Part shown: in pieces, positions 17,119 to 25,789 of the stretch
How positions within the stretch are numbered: the first letter of the stretch is position 1
Layout of the letters: every line of letters starts with the position of its first letter
Source of the DNA: Acetobacteraceae bacterium
GTDB lineage: Bacteria; Pseudomonadota; Alphaproteobacteria; Acetobacterales; Acetobacteraceae
Length of the DNA: 46,847 nt
Assembly (NCBI GenBank): GCA_024280945.1
Contig: JAMXLO010000101.1
Span: forward strand, 1-46,847
Direction of reading: 5' to 3'
Made by a program: the position numbers and the translations under genes
Notes under the pieces: model-generated
Seen by the model: the letters and a program-made list of their open reading frames with translations, nothing else
The model's database searches: none
Told to the model about the DNA's origin: nothing

Positions 17119-17601
17119 ATGAGTCCGCTCGCGTGGCTCTTGGGACTGGTTCTGCCGGCCTGCGCCGCCTCGGGCACGGCCGGCCTTCCGGCGCCGGCGC
17201 TGATGGACATCGAGCACATCACGCGACCAGCCCGCCCAAACAGTGCGCTTGCCGCCCCTGCGGGTAACCAACTTGCACCGGACATTGTCACGCCACGCTT
17301 TCCGCTGCCGGCATCCCGCCTCTATGGCTTGCTTGTTGCCGTTGCCGGCGAGCAGCCGCGGACGTTTCTGGCGGCGCGGTTCGATACGGAGTTGCAGGCC
17401 CATTTCGTCGCGCGGAGCGCCGTGCTCAACTTCCCCGACCTGATCACTGCCCAGGTCGCTGAGGCTGGGCCAGATGCCAGTAACGTCGTACTCTACTCAC
17501 GCAGCGTGTACGGATATTCAGACTTCGGCGTGAACCGGAAGCGGTTGAGCACCTGGCTTGCCGCTATCACGAGCAAGATCAACCAATCCGACGAAAGATA
17601 G
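17119..17601 (+). CDS. DUF1499 family putative lipoprotein
   Basis: A 160-residue protein with a short hydrophobic N-terminus ending in a lipobox-like LVLPAC, so probably a lipoprotein anchored to a membrane. The C-terminal 100 residues carry the DUF1499 pattern, especially AHFVARSAVLNFPDLITAQV and YSRSVYGYSDFGVNRKRLST. The function of DUF1499 is unknown. It lies 6 bases upstream of the SbmA/YddA-like ABC transporter, so the two are likely co-transcribed. The ribosome-binding site is weak. Confidence 0.82.
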   Translation: MSPLAWLLGLVLPACAASGTAGLPAPALMDIEHITRPARPNSALAAPAGNQLAPDIVTPRFPLPASRLYGLLVAVAGEQPRTFLAARFDTELQAHFVARSAVLNFPDLITAQVAEAGPDASNVVLYSRSVYGYSDFGVNRKRLSTWLAAITSKINQSDER

Positions 17602-17607
17602 GCTGCT

Positions 17608-19389
17608 ATGCGCGGTATCCGACCATTCCTGCGTGACGCCTGGCGTCTGGCCAAGCCCTACTATACCTCAGACGAAAGGTGGTCGGCCTGGGGCCTGCTG
17701 ATCGCCATTCTCGCGCTGCGTCTGCTGCTGGTCGGCATGACGGTGGTCCTGAGTTTCTGGAACCGCGAGTTCTTCAACTCGTTGCAGAACAAAGACTTTG
17801 CCGCGTTCTTCGAACTCCTGTTCGTCTACCGGCGCACGCCGAGTGGCTTCATGCCCGGCTTCTGCGAGATCGCCGCGGTCTACATCCTGGTCGCGGTCTA
17901 TTTCACGTATCTATCGCAGTGGCTGCAGATCAGGTGGCGTCGCTGGCTGACGGTACGTCTCCTCGGTGAGTGGCTTGCTGATCGTGCCTACTATCGGATC
18001 AGCCTGACGACGGATCGCGCCGCCATAGGGACCGACAACCCTGACCAGCGAATTGCCGAGGACATCCGCGACTACGTCGATAACACGTTAACGCTGGGCA
18101 TCAGCCTGCTGGCGAACATCGTCACCCTGGTCAGCTTCCTCGGGATTCTGTGGTCACTGTCTGGGACCATCGAGTTGTTCGGCATCCCGGTGCCCGGCTA
18201 CATGGTCTGGGTGGCGCTGCTATATGCGATCGTAGGCACGTGGTTGACCCACCTGGTTGGGCGCCCCCTCGCCGCCTTGCGGTTCCGCCAGCAGCGCGTG
18301 GAAGCCGACTTCCGCTACAGCCTCGTGCGGGTGCGCGAGAACATGGAAGGCATAGCGCTGTATTCCGGCGAAGCGGAGGAGAAAGGTTTCCTCGATCATC
18401 GGTTCGGAGCGGTGATCGGCAACTGGTGGGCGATCATGCAGCGGACCAAGCTGCTGAACGCACTGACTGCCGGATACGAGCAAGTCGCCGTAGTGTTTCC
18501 CTTCATCGTGGCAGCGCCACGGTTCTTCTCCGGCGAGATTCCGTTGGGTGGGTTGACGCAGACCGCTGGTGCATTTGGCCGGGTGCAGGACGCGCTGTCG
18601 TGGTTCATCTCGCGGTATCCAGACCTGGCGCAATGGCATGCAATCGTTGAACGACTGACCACGTTTCATCGTGCCGTCGTGGCAGCGCGCGCCGCATTCG
18701 GCACAGGGCTGACGGTAGCGGATGCGGGGGAGCGGTCGGTTGCGATGCGGGACGCGACAATAGAGCTGCCGAATGGCATGAAGTTGCTGGAGAACACTGA
18801 TCTCGTCTTGGAACCAGGCGAGTCTGTAGTGATTTCGGGGCGGTCTGGTTCCGGTAAGTCCACTCTATTTCGCGCTCTCGCCGGCATCTGGCCATTCGGC
18901 CATGGCCGTGTGCAGCGGCCAGTCGAGCGCTGCCTCTTCCTGCCGCAACGTCCCTACATTCCGTTGGGCACGCTACGCCACGTGGTCACCTATCCGTATC
19001 CGGCCACAGCCTTCAGCCGAGAGGAGGTCGCGCAGGCACTCGAGGACGCGGGGCTCGGCCAGTTCGTCTCGCGACTGGATCACGACGAGCATTGGGCACA
19101 ACAACTCTCCGGTGGCGAGCAACAGCGCCTGGCGCTGGCACGTGCCTTGTTGATCAAGCCCGACTGGCTGTTCCTGGATGAGGCGACCGCCAGTCTCGAC
19201 CCGGAGGCTGAATCCGAACTCTACCGCACACTGAAGGCAAAGCTGCCGGACACCACGCTGGTTTCCATCGCGCACCGCCCATCGGTCGCTGCGTTCCACG
19301 AAAAGCACCTGGTGCTTGAGCGTGCGGATGGGCGTCCAGGGCATTTCGTGCAAGCCGAACTGGCAGCCGCCAACGGGGGTGGGCGTTGA
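17608..19389 (+). CDS. SbmA/BacA-YddA-like ABC transporter (fused permease and ATPase)
   Basis: A 593-residue fused ABC transporter. The first 340 residues form an ABC_membrane_2 (SbmA/BacA-like) domain with about six transmembrane helices and the typical NREFFNSLQNKDFAAFFELL near the N-terminus. The C-terminal ATPase has Walker A GRSGSGKST (about 411-419), signature LSGGEQQR (about 500), Walker B WLFLDEAT and a switch histidine in SIAHRPS. Relatives (YddA, Rv1819c-type, BacA) move peptides, cobalamin or very-long-chain fatty acyl groups; the substrate here is unknown. It directly follows the DUF1499 lipoprotein. Confidence 0.92.
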   Translation: MRGIRPFLRDAWRLAKPYYTSDERWSAWGLLIAILALRLLLVGMTVVLSFWNREFFNSLQNKDFAAFFELLFVYRRTPSGFMPGFCEIAAVYILVAVYFTYLSQWLQIRWRRWLTVRLLGEWLADRAYYRISLTTDRAAIGTDNPDQRIAEDIRDYVDNTLTLGISLLANIVTLVSFLGILWSLSGTIELFGIPVPGYMVWVALLYAIVGTWLTHLVGRPLAALRFRQQRVEADFRYSLVRVRENMEGIALYSGEAEEKGFLDHRFGAVIGNWWAIMQRTKLLNALTAGYEQVAVVFPFIVAAPRFFSGEIPLGGLTQTAGAFGRVQDALSWFISRYPDLAQWHAIVERLTTFHRAVVAARAAFGTGLTVADAGERSVAMRDATIELPNGMKLLENTDLVLEPGESVVISGRSGSGKSTLFRALAGIWPFGHGRVQRPVERCLFLPQRPYIPLGTLRHVVTYPYPATAFSREEVAQALEDAGLGQFVSRLDHDEHWAQQLSGGEQQRLALARALLIKPDWLFLDEATASLDPEAESELYRTLKAKLPDTTLVSIAHRPSVAAFHEKHLVLERADGRPGHFVQAELAAANGGGR

Positions 19390-19517
19390 GCCGAATGCGG
19401 AGGAAATTCGCTGAATCGGTGCCCAGCACATCGCCTTGCGCCTGACGTGACCTAAAGCACAGCGCGCCGTCCTACGTGTGTGCTATAGCCAGACGGTCTG
19501 GGTCAGGAGGACTCATC

Positions 19518-20078
19518 ATGCGTGGCCACACGACAGCCGTCGCCGTAGGGCTGCTAGCCGCAGGTATCTTTGCATCGAGCGCGCCAGCGCAAAATGTGCC
19601 AAGTCCTGACCAGATCATCAAATCGCTGACCCCCACCGGGCCATCCAGCCCGACGCGAGGCATTCGCCTGCAGCCGCCGACTGGCAACACCGAGTCTACG
19701 GCAGGTCAACCGAGCGCGACGAGGCAGGCGCCTGCGGTCAGCCTCAACGTGCAGTTCGCGACCGGATCGGCAGAACTAACCCCGGAGGCGACGCGGGTGC
19801 TGGAGAACCTGGGCAAGGCACTCAGTGACCAGGCGCTGGCAAGTTATCGGTTCCGGATCGAGGGGCACACCGATACCGTGGGGACGCGACACTATAACAA
19901 GGAGCTTTCGGACCGTCGCGCGACGGCCGTGGTGGACTATCTGGCGAGCAACTTCCACGTCGATCGCAGTCGCATGGAGGCAATCGGCATGGGAGAGGAT
20001 GGCCTGCTTGTGGCGACTCCCGATCAAACGCCGGAGCAGCGCAATCGACGGGTTCAGGTGGTCAATGTTGGTAGCTGA
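19518..20078 (+). CDS. OmpA-family peptidoglycan-binding protein
   Basis: A 186-residue envelope protein. Residues 1-24 are a signal peptide (VAVGLLAAGIFASSAPAQ), followed by a low-complexity Pro/Ser/Thr linker. From about residue 80 lies an OmpA-like domain (LNVQFATGSAELTPEATRVL, FRIEGHTDTVGTRHYNKELS, DRRATAVVDYL) that binds meso-diaminopimelate in peptidoglycan. There is no beta-barrel, so it is probably periplasmic or anchored by a partner. The start is fixed by AGGAGG at 19505-19510, 7 bases before the ATG at 19518; an upstream in-frame ATG at 19476 has no such site. Confidence 0.92.
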   Translation: MRGHTTAVAVGLLAAGIFASSAPAQNVPSPDQIIKSLTPTGPSSPTRGIRLQPPTGNTESTAGQPSATRQAPAVSLNVQFATGSAELTPEATRVLENLGKALSDQALASYRFRIEGHTDTVGTRHYNKELSDRRATAVVDYLASNFHVDRSRMEAIGMGEDGLLVATPDQTPEQRNRRVQVVNVGS

Positions 20079-20121
20079 GGTGGCGACAACTTCGAGAGGT
20101 TAAGCGCGGCGACCGCGCCGA

Positions 20122-21315
20122 TCACTCGCCGCGCACATCAGTTGGGTACACTGCCCGTGGCCGAATCAACGTCCCGTCGCGCCACTGTTCCAAGGCATGT
20201 GCGATCCAGCCGACCGTGCGGCCCACGGCGAACGTAGCAAATGCAGCCCCCGTCGGCAGGCTCAACTGCTGCTCCAGGACCAACAGCGCAAAGTCGATAT
20301 TGGGAGCAATACCCGTCATACCCTGCATTGCCTCGACGAGGCGCTGAGCCACCGGTGACGGTGGCAGGCGCTGCAGGATCGAGAGCGCGCGAGGATCGCC
20401 ATTCGGGTAAAGCGGATGGCCAAAGGCTGGAATGCGTTCGCCGCGTGCCAGCCTGATAGCGATCGAGGCCGCAGGATCGGCCGCTACGGCTGGATCAGCC
20501 AATAAATGGCGCACTTCATTTGTCATACCGCCATGCAGTGGGCCGACCAGTGCCGCGAGGCCGGCAAGGATGCACGCCCCCAGGGGCGCGCGCGTCGATG
20601 CCACAACGCGCGTCGCATATGTCGAGGCGTTCAGTTCGTGATCGGCGGTCAACACCAGTGCACGGCGAATCAGGTCAGCGGCGTCCGCACCCGCACCCCA
20701 GACGGATGCCAGCCGTTCGTGTATCGGGCGCGCCGAAGGCTGAACGTCGGTGCCGGCGAGGCCGGCGGCGGACCAGGCCATCCTGTCCAATATCCGCATC
20801 GCATCCGGCAGAACGCTATCCACGCGTCCCCTCCAAGCGCCCGCCATGGCGAGATCGGCCATCGCCGCAATGCACGATTCAGCGGCGCCGGCGGGTGCCA
20901 GCGCGCGCGGCCATGCTGCACGCGACCGAGATGCCGGCAATGCGTCGACCTGCCACAGCAAGGCGGCCACGTCTTCGAGAGTGGCGCTCTCCGCCAGCGC
21001 AATGGCGTCGCGCCCTCGATATTCCAGCCGGCCATTTTCGATGCGGGTGATGGCCGAAACGAGAATCGGTTCGCCCCAGCTGATCGTTGAGGCGGCGACC
21101 GCACGGCGGCTGCGGCCGCTGCGTTTGCGCTTGGCTAATCGGTCCACGTCGACCGCGTCATACAAGCTTCGGCGCGGGTCGTCTGGTGCCGCAAGCGTGC
21201 CGATGCGATTGCGGCTGACATAGGCGTAAAGCGTTGGACGCGAGACGCCGAGTTGCGCAGTGGCCTCGTCGGCGGTCAGCCAGCGTGCCGGCGGTGCGGT
21301 CTCATCATCTTTCAT
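20122..21315 (-). CDS. citrate synthase-family protein with N-terminal helix-turn-helix domain
   Basis: A 397-residue fusion. Residues about 10-60 are an excisionase/MerR-like DNA-binding helix-turn-helix (WLTADEATAQLGVSRPTLYA), followed by a basic linker KRKRSGRSRR and a citrate synthase domain. The catalytic residues of citrate synthase are all kept: histidine in LVGPLHGGM, histidine in AFGHPLYPNGDPR and aspartate in PNIDFALL, plus oxaloacetate-binding arginines in DPR, GRTVGWIAHALEQ and LIRP. It could therefore be active as well as DNA-binding. The ATG at 21315 matches the start of the HTH. It diverges from a second citrate synthase-like gene across 79 bases containing a 14-bp palindrome. 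Confidence 0.88.
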   Translation of the reverse strand: MKDDETAPPARWLTADEATAQLGVSRPTLYAYVSRNRIGTLAAPDDPRRSLYDAVDVDRLAKRKRSGRSRRAVAASTISWGEPILVSAITRIENGRLEYRGRDAIALAESATLEDVAALLWQVDALPASRSRAAWPRALAPAGAAESCIAAMADLAMAGAWRGRVDSVLPDAMRILDRMAWSAAGLAGTDVQPSARPIHERLASVWGAGADAADLIRRALVLTADHELNASTYATRVVASTRAPLGACILAGLAALVGPLHGGMTNEVRHLLADPAVAADPAASIAIRLARGERIPAFGHPLYPNGDPRALSILQRLPPSPVAQRLVEAMQGMTGIAPNIDFALLVLEQQLSLPTGAAFATFAVGRTVGWIAHALEQWRDGTLIRPRAVYPTDVRGE

Positions 21316-21322
21316 ATTGATT

Positions 21323-21336
21323 ATCTTGATCAAGAT
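21323..21336. promoter_or_regulatory. perfect 14-bp palindrome, candidate operator
   Basis: ATCTTGATCAAGAT is a perfect palindrome lying 7 bases upstream of the HTH-citrate synthase ATG and about 58 bases before the start of the divergent citrate synthase gene. The local sequence is AT-rich and includes further TTGA repeats. The position suggests autoregulation by the HTH domain of the fusion protein; this is inferred. Confidence 0.5.
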
Positions 21337-21394
21337 TGACGTTGGAGCTGGACTATATGCCATGAGGCCGTCAACCAGCCAAGGAGGGCGCGGA

Positions 21395-22507
21395 ATGCCA
21401 CGCGGCGAGACAAGCAACGTTGCCGATGGACTAGAGAACGTGGTTGCAGCGGAGACCGTGCTGAGCCGTGTTGATGGTGAGGCCGGCGCGTTGATTTTGC
21501 GCGGACATTACCTGCAGGAAGTCGCCGGACGACGCAGCTTTGAATGGCTGACCGGGCTGCTGTGGCAGGACTTCGTCCCTCGCCCACTGGATGAGCCGAC
21601 GCTGCGTCAGGACCTCGGCGTCGCACGTGTGCGCGCCTTTGCGCAGATGGCGGACCTGCTGCCTGTTGCAGGCCGCCTGCCGCCGCTCGCTGCTGTGCGC
21701 CTGTTGCTCGCAAATGTGCCGGACGATGCCGCGGACTCACCGTTGCTGCTGACCGCGACGGTCGCGGTCGGCCTAGCCGCAGTCTTGCGCATCCGCAACG
21801 GCAAGCATCCCGTTCCGCCCGATCCGACGAGTGGCCATGCGGCGGACTTTCTCCGCATGCTGAAGGACGCAGTACCGCCGGCCGACGAGACTGCGGCGCT
21901 CGATACGTACCTAGTGAGCGCCGCGGACCATGGGCTGAATGCATCTACCTTCGCCGCACGGGTCGCGGCGTCGACGCGCGCAAGCCTGATCGATGCGGTC
22001 ACGGCCGGGCTCTGTGCCCTGAAAGGGCCATTGCACGGAGGTGCACCAGGGCCGGTTCTCGACATGTTGGATGCGATCGGACCGGCGGAAAATGCCGAGG
22101 CCTGGCTTGATGCAGCAGTGATGCGGGGTGATCGGCTGATGGGCTTTGGGCATCGCGTGTATCGCGTCCAGGATCCAAGAAGCGACGTGGTGAAGGCGGT
22201 CGTCGAGCGGCTCAATCACGACATCGGCCGACTGCGCTACGCGGAGGCGGTGGAGAAGGCGGCATTGGCTGTGCTGGTGCGGCGCAAACCTGATCGTTCT
22301 CTGCAAACTAACCTTGAGTTCTACACCGCCTTATTGCTGGAGGCACTCGGGCTGCCGCGCGATGCGTTTACCGGCGCGTTCGCCGTCGCGCGCGTGGTTG
22401 GGTGGATTGCGCATGCGCTGGAGCAGCAAGCCGGAGGGCGGCTGATCCGGCCGCAATCAACCTATGTGGGGCCGACGCCGAAGCGCGAGGGCCACTCCTC
22501 AGGTTGA
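21395..22507 (+). CDS. citrate synthase-family protein
   Basis: A 370-residue citrate or 2-methylcitrate synthase-like enzyme that would condense an acyl-CoA with oxaloacetate or a similar keto acid. It keeps the two catalytic histidines (LKGPLHGGAPG and MGFGHRVYRVQDPRSD) and the substrate arginines (DPR, ARVVGWIAHALEQ, LIRPQSTY). The catalytic aspartate position reads TNLEFYT, so glutamate replaces aspartate. The start is fixed by AAGGAGGG at 21381-21388, 6 bases before the ATG at 21395; an earlier in-frame ATG at 21362 lacks such a site. It pairs divergently with the HTH-fused paralogue, and an MHS transporter follows convergently. Confidence 0.88.
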   Translation: MPRGETSNVADGLENVVAAETVLSRVDGEAGALILRGHYLQEVAGRRSFEWLTGLLWQDFVPRPLDEPTLRQDLGVARVRAFAQMADLLPVAGRLPPLAAVRLLLANVPDDAADSPLLLTATVAVGLAAVLRIRNGKHPVPPDPTSGHAADFLRMLKDAVPPADETAALDTYLVSAADHGLNASTFAARVAASTRASLIDAVTAGLCALKGPLHGGAPGPVLDMLDAIGPAENAEAWLDAAVMRGDRLMGFGHRVYRVQDPRSDVVKAVVERLNHDIGRLRYAEAVEKAALAVLVRRKPDRSLQTNLEFYTALLLEALGLPRDAFTGAFAVARVVGWIAHALEQQAGGRLIRPQSTYVGPTPKREGHSSG

Positions 22508-22518
22508 GGAGGCGTAGC

Positions 22519-23853
22519 TTACTGCCCTTCGCCGAAAGCATATTCCGCGGAAATGTCCTTCCCGGTGTAGTCCTTCAGCATTGCAGCGGAAACCACGCTG
22601 ATGACCGCACAGGCCGAGATATACACGGCAATCGCTACCCAGGAGCGATAAGTCGCGAACAGGGCCGTGGCAATCAACGGCGCAGGGCCGCCGGCGATTA
22701 TGGACGCGAGCTGATAACCGATCGACGCACCAGAGTAGCGCAAACGGCCGGTGAAGCTTTCCGCAATCAGAGCCGCCTGCGGGCCGTACATGATGTCATG
22801 CGGGATCAGCGAAAGCACGATCGCAGCGAAGATCCAGAACGGCACGAGTGTGTCCAGCATCATGAAGTAGACCCAACCGAATATGCCGGTCAGCACGGCG
22901 CCAAAGATGTACACCCGCCGGCGTCCGAACCGATCCGAAAGGTGCCCGGCAAGCGGGATGGAAAAGAACGACACGATCGAAGCGATCAGTACAGCGGCCA
23001 GCAGCAGGTCACGCGACACCTTCAGCGTACCGGTGCCATAGGCAAAGATGAACGCCGTAAAGATGTAAAACGGCGCCTGTTCAGCCATGCGCGCAAACGC
23101 GCTGAGAAAGACTTCCTTCGCCTGGAGACGAAACACCTCTGCGATCGGTGCGCGCTCGATGCGATCCTCCTCGACGAGACGGCGGAAAGTGGGAGTTTCC
23201 AGGATGCCCAACCGTATCCAAAGCCCGATCCCGACGAGCACGATGCTGATCAGGAATGGCACACGCCAGCCCCAGGTGATGAATTGGTCGCCGGACAGTG
23301 AGCTGAAGATCAGCACGGCGAGATTGGCCAGGAACAGCCCGGCGGGAACGCCGAATTGCGGCCACGACGCGACAAAGCCACGGTGATGGGTCGTACGCGC
23401 CCACTCCATTGACAGCAGCACCGAGCCGCCCCATTCGCCGCCGACACCAACTCCCTGGATGAAGCGCAATAGCGTCAGCAGAATCGCACCCCAGATGCCG
23501 ATGCTGTCATAGGTCGGCACAAGGCCGACCAGGAACGTGGCTATGCCCATCAGCATCAGCGTGGCTATCAATGCGGATTTGCGTCCCAGCCTGTCGCCCC
23601 AGTGGCCGAAGATCGCGGCACCGATCGGACGTGCGGCAAAGCCGACGGCATAGATCGCGAATGCCTCCAACGTGCCGACGAGCGGATCGGAGTGCGGGAA
23701 ATACAGCCTGGCGAACACCAGGCCTGTCACGGTGCTGTACAGGAAGAAATCATACCACTCGATTGTTGTGCCAATCGTGCTCGCGATCACGGCGCGGCGG
23801 AGTTGTGCGGCATGCTGCCGATGCGTCAGCGGCTGGTCCGAGCTGAGGGACAT
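22519..23853 (-). CDS. MFS transporter of the metabolite:H+ symporter (MHS) family
   Basis: A 444-residue permease with 12 predicted transmembrane helices. MHS markers are IASTIGTTIEWYDFFLYSTV in helix 1, GHWGDRLGRKSALI in the loop between helices 2 and 3, FIQGVGVGGEWGGSVLLSME, and GHLSDRFGRRRVYI in the second half. The family imports osmolytes, shikimate, alpha-ketoglutarate, citrate and similar acids with protons. The nearby citrate synthase pair suggests a carboxylic acid substrate, but this is inference. It converges with the citrate synthase gene with an 11-base gap and lies 90 bases downstream of recQ. Confidence 0.92.
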   Translation of the reverse strand: MSLSSDQPLTHRQHAAQLRRAVIASTIGTTIEWYDFFLYSTVTGLVFARLYFPHSDPLVGTLEAFAIYAVGFAARPIGAAIFGHWGDRLGRKSALIATLMLMGIATFLVGLVPTYDSIGIWGAILLTLLRFIQGVGVGGEWGGSVLLSMEWARTTHHRGFVASWPQFGVPAGLFLANLAVLIFSSLSGDQFITWGWRVPFLISIVLVGIGLWIRLGILETPTFRRLVEEDRIERAPIAEVFRLQAKEVFLSAFARMAEQAPFYIFTAFIFAYGTGTLKVSRDLLLAAVLIASIVSFFSIPLAGHLSDRFGRRRVYIFGAVLTGIFGWVYFMMLDTLVPFWIFAAIVLSLIPHDIMYGPQAALIAESFTGRLRYSGASIGYQLASIIAGGPAPLIATALFATYRSWVAIAVYISACAVISVVSAAMLKDYTGKDISAEYAFGEGQ

Positions 23854-23943
23854 CGTGTTGCCTCCCGAATGCCTGGCCGAAAGCGCACCAGCAGCAGGGG
23901 ATCGCGGCAGAACAAGGTCTGGCGAAGCGCGGGCGAGCGCAAC

Positions 23944-25785
23944 TTATTGCGATTGGGGCCCTGCCATCACGGCAAGCACTGCGGCGCCATATCGCTGCAG
24001 CTTCGAGGCGCCGACTCCTTTGATCTGGCCTAACTCCTCAATCGAGGTCGGCCGCACCGCAGCGATCTCGCGCAATACCGTGTCGTGAAAGATAACGTAA
24101 GGCGGTATCCTCTGTGCCTTCGCCTCCCCCGAACGCCATGACCGGAGCGCGTCGAAGGCCGTGTTTGCTTCCGGCCCGACGTCCACCCCTGCGGTTATTG
24201 CGCGCTCGGGACGCACCACGACGGGGCGGCGCCGTGCGTCTTCACGCAACATGATGTGACCTTCGCCGCGCAATATCGGGCGCGCCTTCTCTTCCACCAG
24301 AAACAGGCCGCCATGGCCGGCTGTATCCACATCCAACGCGCCATGCGCGATCAGCTGGCGGATCAGTCCGCGCCAATACGGCGGCGGATGATCGGCTCCC
24401 ACGCCGAAGGTCGGCAGCCGGTCGTGCGCATGACGCAGCACGCCTTCGGTCGCCTCGCCGCGCAGCACGGCGATGATGTGCAGAGCGCCGAAGAGCTGGT
24501 CGGTTCGATAGACAGCGGAGAGTACCTTTTGCGCCTCCACGGTCGCATCCACCATGTGCGGCGGCGCGGCGCAATTGTCGCAGTGACCACAAGGCTGCGA
24601 CAGATCCTCGCCGAAACAGCCGAGCAGAGCCTGCGTGCGGCAACCTGCCACTTCGGTGAACGCGATCATCTCCTCGAGCTTGGTACGCATGACGCGCCGT
24701 TGGCTTTCGGGAGCGGCTGATTGCGCCAGCCAGTGTCGCGCCTGCGCGATGTCCTGTCCGCCGTAGAGCAGCAGCGTTTCGGCAGGATCGCCATCCCGTC
24801 CCGCACGACCGATCTGCTGATAGTAGGCTTCCGGGCTGTCCGGCATGTCGAGATGCACGACAAAACGCACGTCGGGCCGGTCGATGCCCATACCAAATGC
24901 GATCGTCGCTACGACGACTACCGGCTCGCCCGAACGAAACCGCGCCAATGCGCTGCGTTTCGTCTCCGGGTCCAGGCCCGCATGGAAGGCAAGCGCCGGA
25001 ATGCCTTTTGCCGAGAGCCGCGCTGCCATCCGCTCGGTTTTCGCGCGCGTGCCGCAGTAGACGATGCCGCAAACGCCGGTGTGGCGAGCCAGCAGATCGA
25101 GCAGCTGTGTCGTTTCGCTGACCTTTGGCGCCACGCCGATATGGAGGTTGGGCCGGTGGAAGCTAGCAATGAATGTTTCCGCGGCCGACATTTTCAGCGC
25201 TCGCAGGATGTCGGCCCGCGTGCGTGGATCGGCGGTAGCCGTCAACGCCAGGCGTGGGACTCCTGGAAACTGATCCGCCAGGCACGCCAGCCCGCGATAC
25301 TCCGGACGGAACTCGTGTCCCCAATGGGAGACACAATGCGCTTCGTCGATGGCAAACAGCGCCAGCCGCAGGCGAGACAACCGTTCCAGCGTTCCGTTGG
25401 CGAGCAGCCGTTCTGGCGAAATGTACAGCAGGTCAAGCTGTTGCTCGATCAGGTCGCGTGTGACGCTGCGCGCTTCTGCCGCATCGAGATCGGAATGCAG
25501 TGCGCCGGCCGCTACGCCAAGCTGGCGCAGCGCAGCGACCTGGTCATCCATCAGCGCGATGAGCGGCGAGATCACCACGGCGGTCCCGGGCCGACACACC
25601 GCGGGCAGCTGGAAGCAGATGCTCTTGCCCCCACCAGTGGGCGCGAGCACCAGCGCATCGCCGCCAGCGATCACATGGCGTACAACCTCTTCCTGCTGGC
25701 CGCGAAATCCCGGAAACCCGAATACGCGGCGCAACACAGAGGCCGGATGATCCCATCCCTCGGTCTGCAGCAGCGATTGCAGCAT
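23944..25785 (-). CDS. recQ: RecQ-family ATP-dependent DNA helicase
   Basis: A 613-residue 3'-5' DNA helicase for recombination and replication-fork repair. It has motif 0 (FRGQQEEVVRHVI), Walker A APTGGGKS (about 48-55), DEAH (147-150) with the aromatic-rich CVSHWGHEFRPEY loop, helicase C motifs (FHAGLDPETK, ATIAFGMGIDRPDVRFVVHL, QQIGRAGRDGD), zinc-binding cysteines (CRTQALLGCFGE, CGHCDNC), a winged-helix RQC region and a C-terminal HRDC domain (about 540-613, ending LGQIKGVGASKLQRYG). The length matches E. coli RecQ. It starts 4 bases after the stop of the small OmpA-like gene. Confidence 0.96.
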   Translation of the reverse strand: MLQSLLQTEGWDHPASVLRRVFGFPGFRGQQEEVVRHVIAGGDALVLAPTGGGKSICFQLPAVCRPGTAVVISPLIALMDDQVAALRQLGVAAGALHSDLDAAEARSVTRDLIEQQLDLLYISPERLLANGTLERLSRLRLALFAIDEAHCVSHWGHEFRPEYRGLACLADQFPGVPRLALTATADPRTRADILRALKMSAAETFIASFHRPNLHIGVAPKVSETTQLLDLLARHTGVCGIVYCGTRAKTERMAARLSAKGIPALAFHAGLDPETKRSALARFRSGEPVVVVATIAFGMGIDRPDVRFVVHLDMPDSPEAYYQQIGRAGRDGDPAETLLLYGGQDIAQARHWLAQSAAPESQRRVMRTKLEEMIAFTEVAGCRTQALLGCFGEDLSQPCGHCDNCAAPPHMVDATVEAQKVLSAVYRTDQLFGALHIIAVLRGEATEGVLRHAHDRLPTFGVGADHPPPYWRGLIRQLIAHGALDVDTAGHGGLFLVEEKARPILRGEGHIMLREDARRRPVVVRPERAITAGVDVGPEANTAFDALRSWRSGEAKAQRIPPYVIFHDTVLREIAAVRPTSIEELGQIKGVGASKLQRYGAAVLAVMAGPQSQ

Positions 25786-25789
25786 GACT

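Noticed and set aside
20104-20118. GCGCGG-CGA-CCGCGC hairpin between the OmpA-like and HTH-citrate synthase genes as a terminator
   Set aside because: The stem is only six pairs and no T-tract follows on either strand, so it is too weak to call.
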